This document shows positions 1 to 5,645 of a stretch of 8,182 nt of DNA, piece by piece (within the stretch, counting starts at the first letter, position 1; each line of letters opens with the position of its first letter). Source of the DNA: Eggerthellales bacterium UBA948 (GTDB lineage Bacteria; Actinomycetota; Coriobacteriia; Coriobacteriales; UBA8131). Under the pieces are notes generated by a model. It had not been told where the DNA came from and did no database searches. It was given only the letters and a program-made list of their open reading frames with translations. The stretch spans positions 22,289-30,470 of the forward strand of contig DBCW01000044.1 of NCBI GenBank assembly GCA_002293265.1, given 5' to 3'. The position numbers were made by a program, and so were the translations under genes.

Positions 1-14
1 TATATAGTCTGGAG

Positions 15-20
15 TATACT
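15..20 (+). promoter_or_regulatory. possible -10 element upstream of the oxidoreductase operon
   Basis: TATACT differs from the TATAAT consensus at one position and lies inside the 8-base palindrome AGTATACT (13-20). A matching -35 element would fall at or beyond the window edge, so it cannot be assessed. If real, transcription would start near base 27 and leave a leader of about 100 bases before the ATG at 130. A second weak candidate, TTGTCA at 38-43, has no convincing -10 partner at 16-18 bases. No gene is supported in 1-129. Confidence 0.25.
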
Positions 21-77
21 AACCCTAAATTCCCTCATTGTCATTCGCTGTACGATTCAATGATAGGAGTTGCGTTT

Positions 78-93
78 TGTAAATACCATCACA
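78..93. promoter_or_regulatory. CRP/FNR-family-like inverted repeat in the leader
   Basis: The 16 bases read TGTAA-N6-TCACA, matching 9 of 10 arm positions of the TGTGA-N6-TCACA site bound by CRP-type regulators of the CRP/FNR superfamily. It lies 36 bases before the oxidoreductase start. If transcription starts near base 27, the site is downstream of the promoter and would suit repression better than activation. A single site of this size can arise by chance, so this is tentative. Confidence 0.25.
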
Positions 94-117
94 TGTAAGA
101 AATATCGAAAGACTGGT

Positions 118-125
118 AAAGGAGG
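118..125 (+). promoter_or_regulatory. ribosome binding site that fixes the oxidoreductase start
   Basis: AAAGGAGG lies four bases before the ATG at 130, close to a full anti-Shine-Dalgarno match. It decides the start in favour of ATG 130 over an in-frame TTG at 70, which would add 20 residues in front of a signal peptide that is already complete. Confidence 0.85.
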
Positions 126-129
126 AAGC

Positions 130-2625
130 ATGTCAAAAGATTTGCAGAAAAACAGCTTGTCGCGGCGCACCTTTGTCAAAGGTTTGGCTGCAACAGCATG
201 TCTGACCGGTGCGGGTGCCATCGCCCTTCCCGGCTGCACTAATGCCACGGCTCCAACACAGGAAGCAAATCAAGTCACAACCGCAGCCATTGATGAAAAG
301 GAAGTGACCCGCGGTTGCTCATTTGGCTGTATGGGCGGATGCTACCTTAAATGCAAGGTGCGCGACGGTCGCCTTGTACACGTAACGGCGGCGGACTGTC
401 CCGACACGCGCTACAACGGAGTCTGCGTGAAAAGCCTCTCTTGGCCGCACAACATCTATGGTCCCGGCAGACTGCAATACCCCATGCGCCGAGCCGGAGA
501 AAGAGGCGAAGGCAAGTGGGAGCAAATTACTTGGGATGAGGCTATCGATGAAATCTGCGCAAAAGTCAAAGACATTTGGGTGCAATACGGTAAAACCGCC
601 ATCGCTTCTTATGCGATCTCTGCAAGTCAAACTGCGGTTGGGCTAAATGCCTATCACAGGCTTTTCTCTTTCATGGAAACAACCCGTTGTGGTCACTCCT
701 ACGACCTGGCTAATGCGCTGGCTAACTATTTTGCCTACGGTGGAGCAGGTTCCAACTTCTGTTTTAACGCCGGAAACGAAGTTTCGGACATATTCAACGC
801 AAAATGGAATGTGTTTTGGGGCATCAACATGGAGCTTTCCATCCCCCAAAAAGTGCATTGGCATCTTGAAGCAAAGGATGAAGGACAAAAATGGATTGTC
901 ATCGACTCCAACTTTACGTTCTTTGCGTCAAAGGCTGATATCTATGTACCAATCAGACCGGCATCGGACGGCGCTTTTGCACTTGGTGTCTGCAATGCCA
1001 TACTAGAAAAAGATGGTTTGGACGTGGAGTTCCTCAAAGCCAGAACCGTCGCTCCCCTACTGGTACGAAATGACACAGGCATGTTCCTCAGGCAGGCAGA
1101 TATCGGCGGCCCGGCTCCCGAAGACCCTACAACAGATCTGAACTTTGTTGTATGGGATGAAGCGGCCGGCACCCACGGAGCAATAGCAGAAGTGGCAACG
1201 CCCGCACTAAACGGCTCTTTCACAATAGAGGGAATCGAAGTGAGAACGGCTTATGACCTGCTGCTTGAGCGCCTTAAAGAGTTCCCCATATCCGAAGTTG
1301 CAAACATTTGTGATGTATCGGAAGACCTCATCTATCAGGTTGCCGACGTATTCATCAACGAGGGACCGGTAAGCATAACTGCCGGGATGGGACTTGACCA
1401 TTACACCAACGGCATGCCCAACTGCTGGAACCTCTACACCATCGCCATGCTTACGGGTAACGCCGGCAAGCCGGGTTGTACGCTCAACTACCCCAATCAC
1501 ACAGGTGCCATCTACAACACCGCATATACCGGAACTACCAGCGCACTTGCAGAGGATTCGAATCAAGAGCAAATCTCCATCACAGTGCCTGCCACAAAGT
1601 TCACCGAGACGCTGGAAACCGGTATGTACGCCGGTCAGCCCCTCGATATCAAAGCTTGGTTCATAACTTCAGGAAATCCAATGGGCATCAATACTGACCG
1701 CCAAGCGATGATAAAGGCACTCGACAAGCTCGATCTGATCGTATGCGCCAATATACAGACCGGTGACTCCATCCAGTATTGCGACTACGTGTTGCCTGTA
1801 TCCAGTGCCTTTGAACATGAGGATCTGGGCAATTTCATCAACCAATCTCCTTATGCTATTTACCACAATAAGGTGATAGACCCGCTCTACGATACTAAGA
1901 CCGATTACGAGATCGCCTGCATGCTGGCTGAAGGTCTAGGTTTGGGCGAGCACTTTACAAGGACAGAGTCCGAACATCTCGACACCTTCCTCGATACCGA
2001 TTTTGCACGCCTGATGGTTGGCACTCGTGAGGAATTCAAAGCAAAGGGTGCCGTGGATCTTTGGCCGCGCCAAGAAGAAGAGGGTCTTGTATATGGAGGA
2101 GGCGGACGCCCCTTTAGCACCTCAACAGGTAGGATGCAGTTCTATCTGGAGACCACCTTCCCGATGAATTACTATGGGCAGGTCTGGGATACCAAGAAAG
2201 TTGCTCTCAACTATTGGGATCCGCCCCTGGAAGCATGGCACGAAAACGAGCTTTTTGCCAAATATCCGCTGGTTGTGTTCCAAGAGGCTAGTCGCTTCCG
2301 TGTGCATACCATGTTCGCTTATGTCGAAAGCTTGCGAGAGCTTGACCCCGAACCGATATGCAGAATGAATCCGATCGATGCCGATGCGCGCGGAATCAAG
2401 GCGGGCGACAAAGTGAAAGTCTTTAATGATCGCGGTTACGTCATCGTCCGTGCCGTTATAGATGGGGGCCGTCGCCCCGGTCAAATCAACGTACCACGCG
2501 GTTGGCAACACGATCAGTTCATCGAGGGGCATCTACAAGATCTCACACACTCGATGACCGATGACTACATGATCAACCAGGCGTATTACGATGTGTTGGC
2601 CGAAGTAGAAAAAGTCGAGGAGTAG
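130..2625 (+). CDS. Tat-exported molybdopterin-dependent oxidoreductase, DMSO reductase family catalytic subunit
   Basis: Catalytic subunit (831 aa) of a complex iron-sulfur molybdoenzyme, expected to carry bis-MGD molybdenum and one [4Fe-4S] cluster outside the cytoplasmic membrane. Residues 11-17 (SRRTFVK) are a twin-arginine motif, followed by a hydrophobic stretch ending LPGC at 33-36, which could be a lipobox. The cluster ligands follow the DmsA-type spacing Cx3Cx3C...C: Cys63, Cys67, Cys71 and Cys99, with Lys101 in the position of the usual Lys/Arg between cluster and cofactor. The segment RLQYPMRR...RGEGKWEQITWDEA is the standard family continuation. About residues 715-831 form the C-terminal molybdopterin-dinucleotide-binding domain. 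Length is typical. The likely molybdenum ligand region is GHSYDLANA (188-196), with Asp192 or Ser190 as candidates. The ferredoxin partner follows after 12 bases. The substrate is unknown: S-oxide or N-oxide reduction, or catechol-dehydroxylase-like chemistry known in gut Coriobacteriia, are possible. The family is certain, the reaction is not. Confidence 0.93.
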   Translation: MSKDLQKNSLSRRTFVKGLAATACLTGAGAIALPGCTNATAPTQEANQVTTAAIDEKEVTRGCSFGCMGGCYLKCKVRDGRLVHVTAADCPDTRYNGVCVKSLSWPHNIYGPGRLQYPMRRAGERGEGKWEQITWDEAIDEICAKVKDIWVQYGKTAIASYAISASQTAVGLNAYHRLFSFMETTRCGHSYDLANALANYFAYGGAGSNFCFNAGNEVSDIFNAKWNVFWGINMELSIPQKVHWHLEAKDEGQKWIVIDSNFTFFASKADIYVPIRPASDGAFALGVCNAILEKDGLDVEFLKARTVAPLLVRNDTGMFLRQADIGGPAPEDPTTDLNFVVWDEAAGTHGAIAEVATPALNGSFTIEGIEVRTAYDLLLERLKEFPISEVANICDVSEDLIYQVADVFINEGPVSITAGMGLDHYTNGMPNCWNLYTIAMLTGNAGKPGCTLNYPNHTGAIYNTAYTGTTSALAEDSNQEQISITVPATKFTETLETGMYAGQPLDIKAWFITSGNPMGINTDRQAMIKALDKLDLIVCANIQTGDSIQYCDYVLPVSSAFEHEDLGNFINQSPYAIYHNKVIDPLYDTKTDYEIACMLAEGLGLGEHFTRTESEHLDTFLDTDFARLMVGTREEFKAKGAVDLWPRQEEEGLVYGGGGRPFSTSTGRMQFYLETTFPMNYYGQVWDTKKVALNYWDPPLEAWHENELFAKYPLVVFQEASRFRVHTMFAYVESLRELDPEPICRMNPIDADARGIKAGDKVKVFNDRGYVIVRAVIDGGRRPGQINVPRGWQHDQFIEGHLQDLTHSMTDDYMINQAYYDVLAEVEKVEE

Positions 2626-2632
2626 AAAGGAG
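2626..2632 (+). promoter_or_regulatory. ribosome binding site of the ferredoxin gene
   Basis: AAAGGAG begins directly after the TAG stop of the catalytic subunit gene and sits five bases before ATG 2638. The stop-to-start gap of 12 bases, almost filled by this site, indicates co-transcription and probably coupled translation of the two subunits. Confidence 0.8.
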
Positions 2633-2637
2633 CACTT

Positions 2638-3252
2638 ATGCGTTACGCAATGGCGATTGACACAAACCGCTGCTTTGGTTGTCAAAACTGTGCCGTACTC
2701 TGTAAATCAGCCAATAATCTGCCACGCAACGTTTGGTGGAATAAAGTGGTGACCGTAGGCGGAGACGAAATGGATACCGCTACGGGAACTTATCCAAATA
2801 ACACACTTTCCTACTACACGAAAGCTTGCCAGCATTGTGAGCAGGCGCTCTGTGTGGCGGTCTGCCCTACGGGTGCAAGCATCAAACGCGAAGACGGCAT
2901 TGTGTGGGTCGATAACGAGGTCTGCATCGGCTGTAAGGCCTGCATCGAAGCCTGTCCCTATGATGTACGCACACTCATTGAGGGCGAGCCGGAGTACTAC
3001 TTTGATTTTGCTACCGGCGATCTTGATGCCGAACCACACAAAAACGGCACCGTTGAGAAGTGTGACTTCTGTGCTCACCGAATCGACAAGGGCGGCACAC
3101 CTGCCTGCATGGAGATTTGCAACGGTCGCGCCCGATACTTTGGCGATATCGATGATCCGCAAAGCGAGATCAGCAAACTTTTGGCCTCTCGCGATTACTA
3201 CTGCCTGATGGAAGAGGAGAAAACGTCTCCGTCCGTTTTCATGCTCACCTAA
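2638..3252 (+). CDS. DmsB/NrfC-type ferredoxin electron-transfer subunit with four [4Fe-4S] clusters
   Basis: Electron-transfer subunit (204 aa) that should wire the preceding molybdoenzyme to its electron donor. Sixteen cysteines in four groups are visible: Cys12/15/18/22; Cys64/67/72/76 (Cx2Cx4Cx3C followed by Pro); Cys96/99/102/106 (Cx2Cx2Cx3C followed by Pro); and Cys142/145/157/161 (Cx2Cx11Cx3C). That is the full complement for four [4Fe-4S] clusters, as in DmsB. The second group keeps Cys at its third position, where NarH-type subunits have Trp. Length matches DmsB (about 205 aa). There is no signal peptide, so export would be by hitchhiking on the Tat signal of the catalytic subunit, as known for DmsAB-type enzymes. 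A membrane anchor gene would be expected next but is absent; a hairpin and then a chaperone gene follow. The protein family is certain; its redox partner is unknown. Confidence 0.93.
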   Translation: MRYAMAIDTNRCFGCQNCAVLCKSANNLPRNVWWNKVVTVGGDEMDTATGTYPNNTLSYYTKACQHCEQALCVAVCPTGASIKREDGIVWVDNEVCIGCKACIEACPYDVRTLIEGEPEYYFDFATGDLDAEPHKNGTVEKCDFCAHRIDKGGTPACMEICNGRARYFGDIDDPQSEISKLLASRDYYCLMEEEKTSPSVFMLT

Positions 3253-3286
3253 TCGGTTAGTCGCAATTATTTAGTCTTTGCCTTTC

Positions 3287-3330
3287 GCGCCACTCTCCCA
3301 TAAACCTCTTACGAAGTCGGAGAGTGGCGC
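3287..3330. terminator. 12-bp perfect inverted repeat, terminator-like hairpin after the ferredoxin gene
   Basis: GCGCCACTCTCC (3287-3298) pairs perfectly with GGAGAGTGGCGC (3319-3330) across a 20-base loop, which itself holds a small CTT-ACG-AAG hairpin. It lies 34 bases after the ferredoxin stop, where a terminator is expected. The bases after it (ATTACCCGAT) contain no run of T, so it is not a textbook intrinsic terminator. It may terminate without a U-tract, protect the 3' end of the upstream mRNA, or give partial read-through to the chaperone gene. The rest of the 164-base gap (3253-3416) shows no gene and no clear promoter. Confidence 0.55.
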
Positions 3331-3416
3331 ATTACCCGATGATCGATCTATCTACTCCACGTTGATGTAATAGACCCGAATCGACACAGAGTGGATTTGA
3401 GTGTGAGGATAAGCGA

Positions 3417-4100
3417 ATGTATGATTCTTTTGATAATGAGACCCGTAAGTTGTTTGCGAGCTCCGACATGGCTACGCTATTCGCATTGCTGCTGCGATTG
3501 CCCACCAAAGAGCTGGTAGCCGCATTGCAGGATGGGTCGCTGATCGAAGATGTCACGGAACTTGCCATCGATCTGGGCCTTGATTCTGCGGAGTTTCTCA
3601 AAATCTGTGCGGAGTTTCAGACAGCCATCACCGGCTTTGGCACAGATGACAATTTGCACAAACAACTACGTATCGAATACACGCAACTCTTTACACATCC
3701 CACTGCGCCTGCCTCTTGCATGTACGAAACACGATGGCTTGCGAGAAAACAAGGCGTGGAGAATACGGCCACACTCTTTACCAGTCCAACAGCTCTTGAC
3801 GTGCAGGGATGTATAAAGGATGCCGGAATGAAACTGGTCAATCTCGCCGAGCCTGCCGATCACCTTTCGGTCGAAATGGAATATCTGGCCTACCTGTTCA
3901 TGAAACGAGCGGAAGAGGCTAAACTTGCTGACGAAACATCCCGGTGGCAACAACGCATTAATTATTTCCTGGAAAAACATGTCGATGCTTGGTGGGAAGA
4001 CCTATTTGTCGATCTGCAAAACAGAGCAGAAACACCACTGTACGCATTTTTCGGATACCTGGGCATAAACTATGTGGCATCGCTGCGCAATTTGAGGTGA
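3417..4100 (+). CDS. TorD/DmsD-family molybdoenzyme maturation chaperone
   Basis: Cytoplasmic chaperone (227 aa) of the TorD/DmsD/NarJ superfamily. Members bind the Tat signal and the apo-form of their molybdoenzyme, holding it back from export until the molybdenum cofactor is inserted. Sequence support: a largely helical, all-cytoplasmic protein of the usual length; EYTQLFTHP at 87-95, matching the conserved E-Y-x-x-L-F segment; EPADHLSVEMEYLAYL at 145-160, matching the family signature E-P-x-D-H-x-x-x-E-x-x-x-x-x-L; and the late FLEKHVDAWWEDL...TPLYAFF segment. The start is ATG 3417, with a modest GAGG at 3405-3408. The gene follows the oxidoreductase pair but is separated by 164 bases and a hairpin, so it may be transcribed separately or by read-through. 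Its obvious client is the Tat-signal protein encoded at 130-2625. Confidence 0.9.
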   Translation: MYDSFDNETRKLFASSDMATLFALLLRLPTKELVAALQDGSLIEDVTELAIDLGLDSAEFLKICAEFQTAITGFGTDDNLHKQLRIEYTQLFTHPTAPASCMYETRWLARKQGVENTATLFTSPTALDVQGCIKDAGMKLVNLAEPADHLSVEMEYLAYLFMKRAEEAKLADETSRWQQRINYFLEKHVDAWWEDLFVDLQNRAETPLYAFFGYLGINYVASLRNLR

Positions 4101-4118
4101 AGCGTAAAAGCATAAAAT
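4092..4118 (+). promoter_or_regulatory. weak candidate promoter for the sugar operon
   Basis: TAAAAT at 4113-4118 matches TATAAT at five of six positions. TTGAGG at 4092-4097 matches TTGACA at four of six, but the spacer is 15 bases, shorter than the usual 16-18. It overlaps the end of the chaperone gene and lies about 100 bases before the transporter start. A promoter is expected in this gap because the neighbouring gene groups look functionally unrelated, but this exact assignment is a guess. Confidence 0.2.
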
Positions 4119-4150
4119 CTCAAACCGTCTAATATTTGTCGACATTATTT

Positions 4151-4170
4151 CAACACATTTGCATGTTTTG
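4151..4170. promoter_or_regulatory. imperfect 20-bp palindrome, possible operator or RNA hairpin
   Basis: CAACACAT-TTGC-ATGTTTTG has 8-base arms matching at seven of eight positions around a 4-base centre. It lies 48 bases before the proposed transporter start. An 8-base perfect palindrome, TGTCGACA, lies just upstream at 4137-4144. Placement between a candidate promoter and a sugar-uptake operon fits a repressor site, but no regulator gene is in the window to support this. Confidence 0.3.
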
Positions 4171-4178
4171 GGAGTAGC

Positions 4179-4235
4179 ATGTTTCATCATTGTTTTTCCC
4201 AGAGAATCGGCGGTGATTATGACTGCGAAAATTGA
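4179..4235 (+). CDS. possible 18-codon upstream ORF overlapping the transporter start
   Basis: ATG at 4179 is preceded by GGGAG (4170-4174) at four bases, a better-placed ribosome site than the one before the transporter. The frame reads MFHHCFSQRIGGDYDCEN and stops at TGA 4233-4235, overlapping the transporter start (4219) by 17 bases in another frame. It resembles no protein I recognise. It could be a leader peptide that couples translation to the transporter, or a chance ORF. No codon-use evidence is possible at this length. Confidence 0.2.
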   Translation: MFHHCFSQRIGGDYDCEN

Positions 4236-5634
4236 TCCCATGCAAGACATCACAGGCTCCGCAAGTGCCGGTAGCGCATCCGGTGAATTGGGTACAGGCG
4301 TATCCGCCACCACAAACTCCCCTTCCCCGCTCACCAAAAAATCATGGCTGCTCATCATCTTGTTGTCCTTTGTCGGTCAAGTCGCATGGGCGCTGGAGAA
4401 CAACTTCTTCAACCTGTTTATCCAAGATGTCTTTAACGCCTCACTTGCTGATGTTGCCTTGATGGTGTCAGCCTCGGCTTTGACTGCAACTGCCACAACG
4501 CTTTTGGCAGGCGCTTGGTCGGATCGCGTTGGTAAACGCAAGATATTTATCGGTATTGGCACGATCCTTTGGGGTGCCTCTATCATCATATTCGCTTACC
4601 TGCAAACCATATCTACAACTCTCGCCGGGGTCACCGCGGCTGCGATGGCTTTTGGCATCACGCTCACCATCGTCTTTGACTGCGTGATGACATTTTTTGG
4701 CAGCCTGGCAAATGACAGCGCCTTTAACGCCTGGGTGACCGACATCACGTCAGACAAAAACAGAGGCAAGGTTGAAGGCGTGAACTCTGCCATGCCGCTG
4801 CTTGCAATGCTTGCGGTTTTTGGTGGCGCGATGTTTTTGATGATCGTGCGCCCGGACGGCACGGTAACTTACGACTACCCGCTGTTTTTTATCATCATCG
4901 GCAGCGCGGTTATCGTTTTGGGCATTGTGGTCTTACTGCTAATGAAAGACTCTTCACCTAATCGCGAAGAAGGCAGCTACTTGGCGAGTGTATTTTATGG
5001 TTTTCGCCCCAGCTCTATCACAGCTAACAAGATGTTGTACCTGGTGCTGTTAGCCTATCTGGTCTTTGCCACGGCACTGCAAGTGTTTATGCCCTACTAC
5101 GTTTTGTACCTGCGGCTCCCCTACATCCTTGGCGAGAATTACGTGTTTGTTATGGCTCCCGGCATTGTTATTGCAGCTATTTTTACGATCTTTTATGCGC
5201 GCACGCTTGATCGTAAGGGCTTCTCACGCGCTGTCATATTGCCGCTACTATTGTTCATTACAGGCTGTCTGGTACTTACATTTATGCAAGATGCCATCTT
5301 TGTGTTTGTGGGATCGGTGCTTATGCTCAGCGGCTATCTTGGCGCTGTAGCTTGTCTCGGCGCAGAGATTCGCAACAACACTCCCGGCGGATACGTAGGC
5401 CTTTTTCAAGGTATCCGCATCTTTAGTGTCGTCTTGATCCCCATGCTCATCGGTCCTTGGATCGGAGCTACACTCAGCGCGTCTTCCGGTGTTGTGGGTC
5501 TTGGTGTGGTGGGAGACGGCTTTACGCCGTCATCGATCATCTTTTTAGGCGGAGCAGTCGTGGCATTGCTCACCTTTGGCGTGCTGGTGTTGATACGCAA
5601 GCAGCGTTTAATCCGCGACTCCAAGAATAATTAG
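4219..5634 (+). CDS. major facilitator superfamily transporter, GPH/SLC45-like sugar symporter
   Basis: Integral membrane transporter (471 aa), probably importing a disaccharide or other glycoside with a proton or cation. After a Gly/Ser/Ala/Thr-rich hydrophilic N-terminus of about 40 residues come roughly 12 hydrophobic segments, beginning with WLLIILLSFVGQVAW (43-57). MFS motif A between the second and third segments is GAWSDRVGKRK (98-108). FNAWVTDIT...NRGKVEGVNS (169-190) in the loop after the fourth segment resembles the glycoside-pentoside-hexuronide/SLC45 branch. ATG 4219 is chosen because residues before it (from TTG 4159) do not look like part of the protein; its own ribosome site (GGTGA, 4212-4216) is close and weak, so the start is moderately uncertain. 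The GH2 gene follows after 11 bases, arguing for uptake of the substrate that enzyme hydrolyses. The substrate is inferred from context only. Confidence 0.88.
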   Translation: MTAKIDPMQDITGSASAGSASGELGTGVSATTNSPSPLTKKSWLLIILLSFVGQVAWALENNFFNLFIQDVFNASLADVALMVSASALTATATTLLAGAWSDRVGKRKIFIGIGTILWGASIIIFAYLQTISTTLAGVTAAAMAFGITLTIVFDCVMTFFGSLANDSAFNAWVTDITSDKNRGKVEGVNSAMPLLAMLAVFGGAMFLMIVRPDGTVTYDYPLFFIIIGSAVIVLGIVVLLLMKDSSPNREEGSYLASVFYGFRPSSITANKMLYLVLLAYLVFATALQVFMPYYVLYLRLPYILGENYVFVMAPGIVIAAIFTIFYARTLDRKGFSRAVILPLLLFITGCLVLTFMQDAIFVFVGSVLMLSGYLGAVACLGAEIRNNTPGGYVGLFQGIRIFSVVLIPMLIGPWIGATLSASSGVVGLGVVGDGFTPSSIIFLGGAVVALLTFGVLVLIRKQRLIRDSKNN

Positions 5635-5637
5635 GAG
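5633..5637 (+). promoter_or_regulatory. ribosome binding site of the GH2 gene, overlapping the transporter stop
   Basis: AGGAG begins within the TAG stop codon of the transporter gene (5632-5634) and is eight bases before ATG 5646. Ribosomes ending the transporter would cover this site, which suggests coupled translation of transporter and hydrolase. Confidence 0.75.
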
Positions 5638-5645
5638 CTCCGCTC

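Noticed and set aside
70..129. In-frame TTG start extending the oxidoreductase by 20 residues
   Set aside because: The extension would put a basic, unrelated segment before a complete Tat signal, whereas ATG 130 has a near-perfect AAAGGAGG four bases upstream.
1207..1572. 121-codon open frame on the minus strand
   Set aside because: Antisense shadow of the molybdoenzyme with no recognisable domain.
2122..2532. 136-codon open frame on the minus strand
   Set aside because: Antisense shadow of the C-terminal domain of the molybdoenzyme; no family features.
2707..3162. 151-codon open frame on the minus strand
   Set aside because: It lies wholly opposite the ferredoxin gene, whose cysteine motifs are unmistakable; no recognisable protein features or ribosome site.
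3361..3376. FNR-like half site TTGAT before the chaperone gene
   Set aside because: Only the left half matches; the expected right half ATCAA reads TAGAC.
4159..4218. In-frame TTG start extending the transporter by 20 residues
   Set aside because: It has no ribosome site, falls inside the imperfect palindrome, and adds residues not expected in the family; ATG 4219 is more plausible though its ribosome site is weak.
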